From: Demequina iriomotensis
GTDB lineage: Bacteria; Actinomycetota; Actinomycetes; Actinomycetales; Demequinaceae
DNA: 64,000 nt
Assembly: GCF_000971395.1 (NCBI RefSeq)
Contig: NZ_BBME01000016.1
Location: 62,001-126,000, forward strand
Direction of reading: 5' to 3'
Below, in pieces: positions 12,345 through 20,435 of the stretch (position 1 is the stretch's first letter; the number at the start of each line of letters is the position of its first letter). The notes below the pieces were generated by a model that worked only from the letters and a program-made list of their open reading frames with translations, made no database searches and was not told where the DNA came from. A program made the position numbers and the translations under genes.

Positions 12345-13258
12345 GCGCGGCCCATGAGGCGCTCGGCGCCTCGGCCCAGCAGCGAGAAGCCGCTCGACCG
12401 GCCGATCGCGGCGGCCTCGGCGATCACGCCCGAGTTGCGCTCGTTGAGCGCCAGCGCGCCGTCGTGCCCGATCACCCGCGTGTGGAGCGTGAGCCTGCCG
12501 GCCGCGACGGTGGCGTGCGCCGCGACCGGTGCGGCGCACCCGGCGTCGAGGACGCGCAACGCCTCGCGCTCCGCGGTCACGCACGCGCGCGTGTCCGCGT
12601 CGTCGAGCGTCGCAAGCAGCTCGCGCAGCTCCGCGGGGGCGTCCTCCCGGATCTCGACCGCGAGCGCGCCCTGACCCGGCGCCGGCACCATCGCCGTGAC
12701 GGAGAGCGGCTCCGTCGCGTCGGCGGAGCGCCCGAGGCGGTTGAGGCCGGCCGCGGCGAGCACCACGCCGTCCAGGTCCTCGCCGATGTGCCCGAGCCGC
12801 GTGTCGACGTTGCCGCGCAACGGCCTCACGTCGAGGTCGGGGCGCACCGCGAGCAGCTGCGCGGCGCGGCGCGGCGAGCCGGTGCCGATCCGCGCGCCCT
12901 GCGGCAGCTCCGCGAGTGCGCGGCCGTCCGTGCACAGCGCGTCCCGCGGGTCCTCGCGCACGGGGATCGCCACCACCTCGAGGCCCGGGTAGGGCTGCGT
13001 GGGCACGTCCTTGAGGGAGTGGACGATGAAGTCGCACTCCCCCGCGAGCAGCGCCTCGCGCAGGGCCGTGACGAACACCCCGGTCTGGGACAGGCCCACG
13101 AGCGAGCCGCGGTCGACATCGCCCTTGGTGGCCACCTTGACCAGCTCGACCGTCGCGTCGACGCCCGCGGCGGCGGCCGCCGCCACCACCGCATCGGCGA
13201 ACTGCCCCGACTGGGCCGTCGCGAGCGCGGATCCACGGGTGCCCAGGCGGAGATTCAT
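12341..13258 (-). CDS. hemC: hydroxymethylbilane synthase (porphobilinogen deaminase)
   Basis: A 305-residue enzyme that polymerises four porphobilinogens. Motifs: LRLGTRGSALATAQS, FIVHSLKDVPTQP, GTGSPRRAAQL, and the dipyrromethane-cofactor cysteine C241 in LDAGCAAPVAAHA. I chose the ATG at 13258; a GTG two codons upstream (13264) is also possible and neither has a clear ribosome-binding site. First of four consecutive heme genes; hemA and hemE are not in the window. Confidence 0.95.
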   Translation of the reverse strand: MNLRLGTRGSALATAQSGQFADAVVAAAAAAGVDATVELVKVATKGDVDRGSLVGLSQTGVFVTALREALLAGECDFIVHSLKDVPTQPYPGLEVVAIPVREDPRDALCTDGRALAELPQGARIGTGSPRRAAQLLAVRPDLDVRPLRGNVDTRLGHIGEDLDGVVLAAAGLNRLGRSADATEPLSVTAMVPAPGQGALAVEIREDAPAELRELLATLDDADTRACVTAEREALRVLDAGCAAPVAAHATVAAGRLTLHTRVIGHDGALALNERNSGVIAEAAAIGRSSGFSLLGRGAERLMGRA

Positions 13259-13309
13259 GCGCACCAGGGTAACGAAGCGGCGGCGGGAGGTGGGACTGTG
13301 GCGGGATGC

Positions 13310-14524
13310 TCAGCGCCGGTAGCCGGGGCCGCTGAAGACGAGCACGAGCGCGACGAGCGCCAGCCCGAGCGCGACCCACGCGGGCGCGACGTACCCGAGC
13401 CCCGCGCCGATCACCACCGCGCCGAGCCCCGTGCCGACCACGGTCGCCGCGTTGAGCGCCGAGTGGGCGATGGCCGCGCCGAGCGACGGCGACGTGTGCG
13501 TCGCGTCCATGAGGTGCGCCTGCGCGGACTGCGAGAACACCTGCACGCACGCGCCGAGCGCGACGAGCGCGATCACCACGGGCCAGCCCAGGGTCCCCAG
13601 CAGGCCGAGCGCGAGCAGCATCGCGGCGACCCCGATGATCCCCACGCGCTCCGTGAGCACCGGCGAGCGGTCCGTGAGGCGGCCGCCGATGAAGGCGCCC
13701 GCCGTCATGCCGAGCCCGAAGAGCATGAGGATCACGGTCACGGCCTCGGACGAGAACCCGTTGGTGTCCTCGAGCAGCGGGACGATGTACGACTGCACCG
13801 CGCCGAGCCCCGCGAACCCGACCGTCACGGTCCCGATCGCGGTCCACAGCACGCGTCCGCGCAGCGCCGCGGCCTCGGTCCGCAGGCTCACCCCGGGGGT
13901 GCCGCGCACCGAGGGCACGAACGCCCACATGAGCAGCAGGCCGGCGAGGCCCACCGCGGTGACCACCGCGTAGGAGACGCGCCAGCCGGCCTGCTCGGAC
14001 AGCCATTGCATGCCGGGCACGCCGACCACCGCGGCCGCGGTGAGCCCGTACATGAGCGTCGCGATGACCTTCCCGCGCCGCTCGGCGCCCATCACGAGGA
14101 CACCGACGTACGTGGCGGAGCCGAGCAGCGCGCCGTGCGGCAGCCCGGCGAGGAACCGGATCGCGAGCAGGGCGCCGACCGAGGGCGCGAGCACCGTCAA
14201 CGCCGAGGTCGCCACGAAGACGGTCGACATCGCGAGCAGCAGCCGGCGTCGGTTCCACGCGGCGAGCCCGACCATGATCACGGGCGCGCCGACCACGACG
14301 CCGAGCGCGTAGGCCACGATGGTCCAGCCGATCATGTCGACCGTGGTGTCGAGCGAGCGGACCTGATCCTGGATCACGCCCGCGGCGCCCTGCTGCGACA
14401 GGCCGATCGCGAAGGCCGCGACCACGAATCCCGTGAGCACGAGCGCGGGATGCGGGGCGTGCGCGGTGCGCGGCAGCAGCCACCGCGGCGTGTCGGCCTC
14501 GGAGGCCGGGGGCAGGGCGGTCAT
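13310..14524 (-). CDS. MFS transporter of unknown substrate
   Basis: A 404-residue major facilitator protein with about 12 membrane segments and the MFS signature near the first cytoplasmic loop (VPGMQW and RFLAGLPHGALLG resemble the AraJ/drug-resistance DHA1 group). Its ATG at 14524 shares one base with the stop of the upstream metalloregulator gene, and hemC follows 51 bp later, so it probably belongs to the copC-regulator-hem transcription unit. A role in metal or tetrapyrrole export is possible from context only. Confidence 0.8.
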   Translation of the reverse strand: MTALPPASEADTPRWLLPRTAHAPHPALVLTGFVVAAFAIGLSQQGAAGVIQDQVRSLDTTVDMIGWTIVAYALGVVVGAPVIMVGLAAWNRRRLLLAMSTVFVATSALTVLAPSVGALLAIRFLAGLPHGALLGSATYVGVLVMGAERRGKVIATLMYGLTAAAVVGVPGMQWLSEQAGWRVSYAVVTAVGLAGLLLMWAFVPSVRGTPGVSLRTEAAALRGRVLWTAIGTVTVGFAGLGAVQSYIVPLLEDTNGFSSEAVTVILMLFGLGMTAGAFIGGRLTDRSPVLTERVGIIGVAAMLLALGLLGTLGWPVVIALVALGACVQVFSQSAQAHLMDATHTSPSLGAAIAHSALNAATVVGTGLGAVVIGAGLGYVAPAWVALGLALVALVLVFSGPGYRR

Positions 14525-15192
14525 CAGGACCCCTGGGCGACGAGCCACACCGCGGAGGCGGTGGCGGTCGGGACCACGATCACCGCCTCCGGCCCCTCCA
14601 CGCGGATCCCCCCGCCCTCGGCGGCGCCGAGCACGCGGATCGTGGCGTCCACCGTCAAGCCGAGCGACGCGAGGTCACGCAGCACGGCCGGGTCCGCATC
14701 GGACAGCCGCGCGACGGTCCAGCCGCCGGGCGACGCCTCCGTGAGGTTGGTGCCGTCGAGGGTGACGATGCGCCCGGTCGCGCTCGGGATCGGGTCGCCG
14801 TGCGGGTCGCGCGTGGGGTGTCCGAGCGCGGCGTCGATCGCGTCGATCATGCGCGCCGAGCAGGCGTGCTCCAGCACCTCGGCCTCGTCGTGGACCTCGT
14901 CCCAGCCGTAGCCCAGCTGCGTCACCAGGAAGGTCTCGAGGAGCCGATGCCGCCGCACCATGTCGAGGGCGCGGCGCTCGCCCTCGACCGTCAACGTGAT
15001 CGCGCCGTAGGGCTCGTGATCGAGCAGCCCGGCCGCCACGAGCTTGCGAACGTTCTCGGACACGGTCGGCGCGGACACGCCGAGCCGCTCGGCAAGCGCC
15101 TTGGTCGTGACGCGCGCGTCGGACCACTCCGTCGCGCTCCACACGATCTTGACGTAGTCCTGCGCCGTGGGCGTCAGCTGCGGCTCGGTCAT
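14524..15192 (-). CDS. DtxR/MntR-family metal-dependent transcriptional regulator
   Basis: A 222-residue regulator with winged helix (ALAERLGVSAPTVSENVRKL), a dimerisation/metal domain and a C-terminal FeoA-like SH3 domain. In the metal site (RRHRLLETF and VHDEAEVLEH) the position that is cysteine in DtxR/IdeR is glutamate, as in MntR-type proteins. By family knowledge this favours Mn(II) sensing, but it is inference. The gene sits 4 bp after the copC-like gene and overlaps the MFS gene, in front of the hem genes, so heme synthesis may be tied to metal status. Confidence 0.88.
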   Translation of the reverse strand: MTEPQLTPTAQDYVKIVWSATEWSDARVTTKALAERLGVSAPTVSENVRKLVAAGLLDHEPYGAITLTVEGERRALDMVRRHRLLETFLVTQLGYGWDEVHDEAEVLEHACSARMIDAIDAALGHPTRDPHGDPIPSATGRIVTLDGTNLTEASPGGWTVARLSDADPAVLRDLASLGLTVDATIRVLGAAEGGGIRVEGPEAVIVVPTATASAVWLVAQGS

Positions 15193-15196
15193 CGCG

Positions 15197-15811
15197 TCAC
15201 CCTTCGCGCCTCGTGCGGCTCGCGATCGCGAACGCGAGGCCCGCCGCGGCGACCACGCCGATGATGACGTAGATGGCGGGGTTGGGCCCCACCTCCTCGT
15301 AGACGGTCACGTGCGGGCTGGGGCTCGCGGTCGCGACCGGCCCCGCTCCCGCGGAGGCCGTCGCGGTCGCGCTCGGGGACGCCGAGGCGCTCGCGCTCGG
15401 GGACGCCGAGGCGCTCGCGCTCGGGGACGCGACCGGCTCCTCGGGCGCGTAGGTGAAGGCGATCTCGCCCTCGATCGGGTGCCCGTCGCTCGCGACCACG
15501 CGGAACGCGAGCGTGTTGTCCCCCGCGACCAGCGCATCGTCCGGCACCGCCGCGGTCACGGTCTGCGTCACGGGATCCTCGATCTCGAGCGCCGTGCGCG
15601 TGCCGTCCGGGGCGACGATCGCCAGCTCGTTGCCGATGTCGAGCAGCTGCTCCGTGAACTCGAGCGACACCTCGGCGAGCTCCGTCACCGTCGCGCCGTC
15701 CTCGGGCGTCGACGCGACGAGCGCGGTGTGCGCCCCCGCGGGGGCCGCGAGCGCGAGCGCGCCCACGAGCGACGCGAGCGCGGCAAGGATCCTGGTGATG
15801 ATGCGGGGCAT
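15197..15811 (-). CDS. CopC-domain copper-binding-like secreted/membrane-anchored protein
   Basis: A 204-residue protein: signal peptide (about residues 1-27, ending APAGA), then a CopC/YobA-like domain beginning AHTALVASTPEDGATV with its second half GDNTLAFRVVASDGHPIEGEIAFTY. A low-complexity Ser/Ala/Pro linker follows, encoded partly by a 24-bp tandem repeat, and then a C-terminal transmembrane helix with a basic end (RTRREG). Family members bind copper in the periplasm or extracellularly. First gene of the unit running to hemL; ATG at 15811. Confidence 0.82.
   Translation of the reverse strand: MPRIITRILAALASLVGALALAAPAGAHTALVASTPEDGATVTELAEVSLEFTEQLLDIGNELAIVAPDGTRTALEIEDPVTQTVTAAVPDDALVAGDNTLAFRVVASDGHPIEGEIAFTYAPEEPVASPSASASASPSASASASPSATATASAGAGPVATASPSPHVTVYEEVGPNPAIYVIIGVVAAAGLAFAIASRTRREG
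15372..15427. repeat. 24-bp tandem repeat in the copC-like linker
   Basis: Two full copies and a partial third of a 24-bp unit containing CTCGGGGACGCCGAGGCG, encoding alternating Ser-Pro-Ser-Ala-type residues between the CopC domain and the membrane anchor. Copy number could vary without breaking the frame. Confidence 0.75.
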
Positions 15812-15919
15812 GGGTCGATCCTCCCACGTGGCAGGTTTCACCAGACCTTCACCCGTTGGCCATGCGACATCCAGCGCCACGCAACCGACGGTTCTTCCTG
15901 CCCTCCCACACTCGGGGGC

Positions 15920-17041
15920 GTGAAGGTCGCGCTGGTCGCAGAGTCGTTCCTGCCGCACACGAACGGCGTCACGCATTCGCTGCTGCGGGTGCTCGATCAC
16001 CTCGCCGCCCGCGGCGACGAGGCCGTCGTCATCGCCCCCGAGGCGCCGGGGGCGCCCACCGAGGTCGCCGGCGCTCGCATCGTCCACGTCCCCGCCGTCG
16101 GGTGGCCGGGGTACCGCGACGTCCGCGTCGCGCTGTCGAGCGTGAGGAGGCTCACGCGCCTGCTCGAGGAGCTCCGGCCCGACGTGGTGCACCTCGCCTC
16201 GCCGTTCATGCTCGGCTGGGCGGCGGTGCGTGCCGCCGCCGACCTGGGGCTGCCCACGGTCGCGATCTACCAGACCGACGTGCCGTCCTACGCGGCGGCG
16301 TACGGGGCGCCGTGGGGTGAGCCGCTGCTGTGGGCGCGCGTACGCCAGATCCACACGGCCGCGGACGTCACGCTCGCACCGTCGAGCGCCGCGATGGACC
16401 AGCTCGCCGCGCTCGGGGTCGACCGGCTCGGGCTGTGGCCGCGCGGCGTCGACACCGTGCGCTTCGCGCCCTGGCATCGGGACGATGCGCTGCGAGCCTC
16501 GTGGGCGCCGGCGGGCGACCTCGTCGTCGGCTACGTCGGGCGCCTCGCCCCGGAGAAGCGTGTGGGCGACCTCGCCCGCCTCACGCGCATCCCCGGCGTG
16601 ACGGTGGTCGTCATCGGCGAGGGGCCGGAGGGCGGGCGGCTTCGCCGGCTCATGCCGGATGCGGTCATGGCGGGCTTCCTCGGCGGCGGCGAGCTCGCGC
16701 GCGCGGTGGCGAGCCTCGACGTCATGGTCCACCCGGGCGAGCTCGAGACGTTCGGGCAGTCCGTCCAGGAGGCGCTCGCCTCCGGCGTGCCGGTGGTCGC
16801 GCCGCGCCGCGGCGGCCCGGTCGACCTCATCGACCACGGGTCGAACGGATTCCTGTACGAGCCGGGCCGCCTCGATCACCTCGAGGCCGCGGTGCGCGAG
16901 CTGGTCGCGCTCGAGGACCTGCGGCTGCTGCAGGGCGCGCATGCCCGCATCTCGGTCGAGGGACGCACGTGGCCGCGCGTGTGCGAGGCCCTCACGTGCC
17001 ACTACGAGGCGGCGATCGCGGCGCGGGCGGTGACGCGATGA
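15920..17041 (+). CDS. GT4-family glycosyltransferase (MgtA/PimB-like)
   Basis: A 373-residue GT-B fold enzyme: N-terminal domain from VKVALVAESFLPHTNGV with GV-type acceptor loop, C-terminal nucleotide-sugar domain with GYVGRLAPEKRV, GEGPEGGRL and the EX7E-like HPGELETFGQSVQEALASG. This pattern is typical of actinobacterial mannosyl/glucosyl transferases acting on phosphatidylinositol or glycolipids; the actual acceptor is not readable. The GTG at 15920 is the start consistent with the family N-terminus. It overlaps the next gene by 4 bp. Confidence 0.88.
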   Translation: MKVALVAESFLPHTNGVTHSLLRVLDHLAARGDEAVVIAPEAPGAPTEVAGARIVHVPAVGWPGYRDVRVALSSVRRLTRLLEELRPDVVHLASPFMLGWAAVRAAADLGLPTVAIYQTDVPSYAAAYGAPWGEPLLWARVRQIHTAADVTLAPSSAAMDQLAALGVDRLGLWPRGVDTVRFAPWHRDDALRASWAPAGDLVVGYVGRLAPEKRVGDLARLTRIPGVTVVVIGEGPEGGRLRRLMPDAVMAGFLGGGELARAVASLDVMVHPGELETFGQSVQEALASGVPVVAPRRGGPVDLIDHGSNGFLYEPGRLDHLEAAVRELVALEDLRLLQGAHARISVEGRTWPRVCEALTCHYEAAIAARAVTR

Positions 17042-18162
17042 GGGTCGCGCAGGTCGCGAACTTCTACGGGCCCCGCTCGGGCGGCCTGCGCACCGCGCTG
17101 CAGGCCCTGGGCCGCGGCTACGTGGACGCCGGCGACGAGGTCCTGCGCATCGTCCCCGGCGACGCCGACGGCTCGCTCTCCACCCCGCACGGGCGCGTGC
17201 TCACCGTCCACAGCCCGGTGGTGCCGGCGAGCGGCGGGTATCGCGTCATCACGCGGCTCGGCGCCGTCGCCGACGCGCTCGAGGCCTTCTCCCCCGACGT
17301 GCTCGAGGTCTCCGACCGGACCACGCTCGCCGCCCTGGGGCCGTGGGCCCGGGAACGCGGCGTCGCGACCGCCTTCCTCGCCCACGAGCGCGTCGGCGGC
17401 GTGCTCGACGCCGCGGTGCGCGGCCGCGTCCCTGGGGTCACGGGGCGGCTCGCGGTCGCCCACTCACGGTGGATCGCCTCGCGCTTCGACACGCTCGTGG
17501 CCACGACGGCGTACGCGGGTGCCGAGCTCGCTGCGGTCGGCGCGCGGGTCGAGACCGTGCCCCTGGGCGTGGATCTCGAGCGCTTCCACCCGCGGCACGC
17601 GAGCGCGCGGGTACGCCGGCAGCACGCGCCCGACGACGTGCCGCTCCTGGTGATGGCCTCGCGCCTGTCGCGTGAGAAGCGTCCCGACATCGCGATCGAG
17701 GCGGTGCGGGAGCTCGTGTCGCGCGGCCGTCCCGTCCGCCTGGTGGTGGCCGGGACGGGTCCGCTCGAGCCGCGCCTGCGGCGCGCGGCGCGCGGGCTGC
17801 CGGTCGAGATGCTCGGCTTCGTCGCCGACCGCGCGCGGTTCGCGGCGCTGCTCGCCTCGGCCGACGCGGTGCTCGCGCCGGGCCCCATCGAGACGTTCGG
17901 CCTCGCCGCGCTCGAGGCGCTCGCCTCGGGCACCCCCGCGATCGTCAACGCGGCGTCCGCGCTGCCCGAGGTGGTGGGCGATTCGGGCCTCGCCGCCTCG
18001 GGCACGGGTGCGGGCTTCGCGCGCGCGGTCGAGGAGGTGCTCGCCAGGGACGGGCGCGAGCGGCGGCTCCGGGCGCGGGCACGGGCGGTGCTGTTCCCGT
18101 GGTCCGCGTCGGTCGACGCGATGCGCGCGATCCACGCGCGCTCGCTCGCGGGGGCGCGATGA
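17038..18162 (+). CDS. GT4-family glycosyltransferase
   Basis: A 374-residue GT-B enzyme: MRVAQVANFYGPRSGGLRTAL at the N-terminus, nucleotide-sugar domain with MASRLSREKRPDIAIEA, VAGTGPLEPRL and the EX7E motif in GPIETFGLAALEALASG. It is related to the preceding transferase but clearly divergent. ATGA overlaps on both sides place it in a three-gene operon with a second transferase and an SGNH hydrolase, suggesting stepwise synthesis and modification of one glycoconjugate. Confidence 0.88.
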   Translation: MRVAQVANFYGPRSGGLRTALQALGRGYVDAGDEVLRIVPGDADGSLSTPHGRVLTVHSPVVPASGGYRVITRLGAVADALEAFSPDVLEVSDRTTLAALGPWARERGVATAFLAHERVGGVLDAAVRGRVPGVTGRLAVAHSRWIASRFDTLVATTAYAGAELAAVGARVETVPLGVDLERFHPRHASARVRRQHAPDDVPLLVMASRLSREKRPDIAIEAVRELVSRGRPVRLVVAGTGPLEPRLRRAARGLPVEMLGFVADRARFAALLASADAVLAPGPIETFGLAALEALASGTPAIVNAASALPEVVGDSGLAASGTGAGFARAVEEVLARDGRERRLRARARAVLFPWSASVDAMRAIHARSLAGAR

Positions 18163-18926
18163 GCGGGCCGCGCATCGTCGCCCTCGGGGACTCGATCACC
18201 CTCGGCGTGGGCGACGGCGTCCAGCGCGCGTGGGGCGAGGTGGGATGGGCGGCGCACACGGCGCACGCGCTGGGTGCCGCGTCGTTCCTCAACCTCGCCG
18301 CCAACGGCGTGCGGGCGCGCGAGATGCTCGAGTCCCAGGTCCCTCGCGCCCGCGCCGCGAGCCCCGACGTGGTGCTGCTCACCGTCGGCGGGAACGACGT
18401 CCTGCGCGGCGACTTCTCGCCGCGCGACGTCGAGGACGCGCTCGGCGCCGCGGTCGACGCGCTCGCCGCGCCGGGGCGGCGGATCCTCACGGTGTCGCTC
18501 GACCGCATCGGCCTGTTCGAGCTCGCGCCCCGGCGCGTCGCGGAGGCGATGGCGCGGCGCATCGGCGAGGCGAACGCCGCGATCGCCCGCGCGGTCGCGG
18601 GCACCGATGTCGAGGTGATCGACGGGGCCACGCTGCTGGCCTCGCTCGGCCGCCGCGCGTGGCACATCGATCGCATCCATCCCTCACCGCAGGGTCACCG
18701 CGCGCTGGCGGGCGCGGCGGCCGCGCGGCTCGCGGCGGACTGGGCGCGGGTGGCGCCCGTGCCCGAGCCGCCGCAGCCTCCCGGCCGTGCCGCGGTCGCG
18801 GCGTGGCTCGCCGTCAACGGCGTGCCGTGGGCGCTCAAGCGCAGCCGGGACCTGATCCCCCAGGTGACCATGGTGGTCGCGCGCGAGCTGCGCGAGGAGC
18901 GGCGCGCGCCCCGCAGCCTGCCGTAG
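18159..18926 (+). CDS. SGNH/GDSL-family hydrolase
   Basis: A 255-residue esterase/acyltransferase-type hydrolase. Catalytic blocks: IVALGDSITLG (nucleophile Ser), LTVGGNDVLRG (Asn), and HIDRIHPSPQGH (Asp/His pair). There is no signal peptide, so it is cytoplasmic. It overlaps the glycosyltransferase gene by 4 bp and could remove or transfer an acyl group on the product of that pathway (inference). Confidence 0.86.
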   Translation: MSGPRIVALGDSITLGVGDGVQRAWGEVGWAAHTAHALGAASFLNLAANGVRAREMLESQVPRARAASPDVVLLTVGGNDVLRGDFSPRDVEDALGAAVDALAAPGRRILTVSLDRIGLFELAPRRVAEAMARRIGEANAAIARAVAGTDVEVIDGATLLASLGRRAWHIDRIHPSPQGHRALAGAAAARLAADWARVAPVPEPPQPPGRAAVAAWLAVNGVPWALKRSRDLIPQVTMVVARELREERRAPRSLP

Positions 18927-18932
18927 GACGCG

Positions 18933-18965
18933 GCGAGGGGCGAGGCCCGCGGCCCCGCCCCTCGC
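18933..18965. terminator. terminator between convergent genes
   Basis: Inverted repeat GCGAGGGGCG (18933-18942) and CGCCCCTCGC (18956-18965), 13-nt loop, lying between the convergent SGNH and DoxX-like genes and probably bidirectional. An exact copy of the iterated 10-mer (18965-18974) abuts it. Confidence 0.7.
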
Positions 18966-18980
18966 GCATCGTCCCGCCGG

Positions 18981-19559
18981 CTAGACCAGCCAGCTCTTCT
19001 CGCCGACCATCCCGCGCCACCATCGCCCGAGGCCGATGGTCTGGTGCTCGAGCTCCACCCACACGATGCCGAGGATCGCGAGGATGTAGATGATGTGCTC
19101 GTCGAGGAACGGGTTGGTCGACGGCAGCATCTGCGTCAGGTACATGAACAGCAGCATGAGGCCGCCCGACCATGCCGCGACCTTGGTGCCGATGCCGAGC
19201 ATCAGCGCGAGGCCGACGCCCAGGAGGCCGATCATGAACGGCCAGTCGGTCCAGCGCTGTGCGCCGAGGTCCACGAAGAAGTCGTGGAACGGGCTGTTGA
19301 CGTTGCCGCCGTACACCAGATAGCCCTCGGTGATGGGCGCGCCATTGATCCACGCCTTGTCGCAAAACGCGTCGATCGTGTAGGTCCCGTCCTCCGCCGT
19401 GGTGCGGCAGGTCGAGAATCCGAGGCCGAGGAACTTGTCGAGGAACGCCCAGAGGAAGTAGAAGCCGAGCGCGATGCGCGTGACGCTGAGCATCGCCCAG
19501 CCGAAGGCGCTTCGGCCCGCCCCTCCCGACGCCGTAGAGGTGGGTTCGGTCGTGTCCAT
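18981..19559 (-). CDS. DoxX-like integral membrane protein, copy 1
   Basis: A 192-residue protein with four hydrophobic helices (RIALGFYFLWAFLDK; PFMIGLLGVGLALMLGIG; AWSGGLMLLFMYLTQML; IIYILAILGIVWVEL), as in the DoxX/DoxD family of small quinone-linked membrane proteins. Two cysteines lie in the loop after helix 1 (STCRT, FCDKAW). GGGAGG ribosome-binding site before ATG 19559. It is about three-quarters identical to the gene at 19716-20297, a recent tandem duplication. Function unknown. Confidence 0.8.
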   Translation of the reverse strand: MDTTEPTSTASGGAGRSAFGWAMLSVTRIALGFYFLWAFLDKFLGLGFSTCRTTAEDGTYTIDAFCDKAWINGAPITEGYLVYGGNVNSPFHDFFVDLGAQRWTDWPFMIGLLGVGLALMLGIGTKVAAWSGGLMLLFMYLTQMLPSTNPFLDEHIIYILAILGIVWVELEHQTIGLGRWWRGMVGEKSWLV

Positions 19560-19666
19560 CACTGCCTCCCGTATGAGATGCCGGTGCTGTTCTTGGCGGC
19601 GAACTCCTTTGTCCGCTTCGACCACGCTACCCCCGGGATGGGCGTCTTCGCTGGAATGCGACGAGA

Positions 19667-19698
19667 ACGGGGTCCCGCGCCATGGCGCGGGACCCCGT
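19667..19698. terminator. 32-bp perfect palindrome, terminator of DoxX-like copy 2
   Basis: A perfect 32-bp palindrome running from ACGGGGTCCCGCGC to its complement GCGCGGGACCCCGT around a central CATG, 17 bp after the stop of the upstream copy. As RNA it forms a long, almost loop-less hairpin. It probably terminates transcription between the two paralogues and uncouples their expression. Confidence 0.7.
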
Positions 19699-19715
19699 GA
19701 GAACAGCCGGGCGGA

Positions 19716-20297
19716 TCAGACCAGCCAGGCGTTCTGCTTGACGAAGGGCAGGCTCCTCCACCACTTCCCGAGCCCGATGGGCTGGTGCTCGAGCTCGACG
19801 TACACGATGCCGAAGATCGCGACGATGTAGATGAGGTGCTCGTCGAGGATCGGGTTGGTGGCCGGCCACATCTGCGTGAGGTACATGAACAGGAGCATGA
19901 GGCCCGCCGACCAGGCGCCGACCTTGGTGCCGATGCCGAGCATGAGCGCGAGTCCCACGCCCAGGAGGCCGAGCATGAAGATCACGTCGGTCCAGCGCTG
20001 CGCGCCCAGGTTGACGAAGAAGTCGTGGAACGGGCTGTTGACGTTGCCGCCGTAGACCAGGTAGCCCTCGGTCACGTGGCCGCCGCCGATCCAGGCCTTC
20101 TCGCAGAAGGCGTCGATGGTGAACGAGCCGTCCTCCGCGACGGTGCGGCAGGTCGAGAAGCCGAGGCCCAGCAGCTTGTCGATGAAGGCCCAGAGGAAGT
20201 AGAAGCCGAGCGCGATGCGGGTGACGCTCAGCATGCGCCAACCGAAGGCGCTACGGGTGGGGACCGAGGTCTCGGCGACCTCCGAGTTGACTGCCAT
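19716..20297 (-). CDS. DoxX-like integral membrane protein, copy 2
   Basis: A 193-residue paralogue of the preceding gene with the same four helices and the same two loop cysteines (STCRT, FCEKAW). I placed the start at ATG 20297 (MAVNSEVAE) because the AAGGAG at about 20306 is then 8 nt away; ATG 20303 would leave only 1 nt. It lies upstream of copy 1 and is separated from it by the 32-bp palindrome. Unknown role; some DoxX relatives act in thiosulfate or redox-stress pathways. Confidence 0.8.
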   Translation of the reverse strand: MAVNSEVAETSVPTRSAFGWRMLSVTRIALGFYFLWAFIDKLLGLGFSTCRTVAEDGSFTIDAFCEKAWIGGGHVTEGYLVYGGNVNSPFHDFFVNLGAQRWTDVIFMLGLLGVGLALMLGIGTKVGAWSAGLMLLFMYLTQMWPATNPILDEHLIYIVAIFGIVYVELEHQPIGLGKWWRSLPFVKQNAWLV

Positions 20298-20435
20298 TGT
20301 CATTCTCCTTTGTCGCGGGCCCTGTGGGCCCTGGGCGCTGGGGTAGCGCTTGGTAAGACCGTAAGGGCGCGCCAAGACGCCTGGTAGGGACCTGGGTCCC
20401 GACTCGGTGACATATCAACGATATGCGCCCGCGTG

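Noticed and set aside
14524-14548. Upstream start of the MFS gene at 14548
   Set aside because: The ATG at 14524 shares a base with the regulator stop in the usual coupled arrangement; the longer form would add a basic stretch without a ribosome-binding site.
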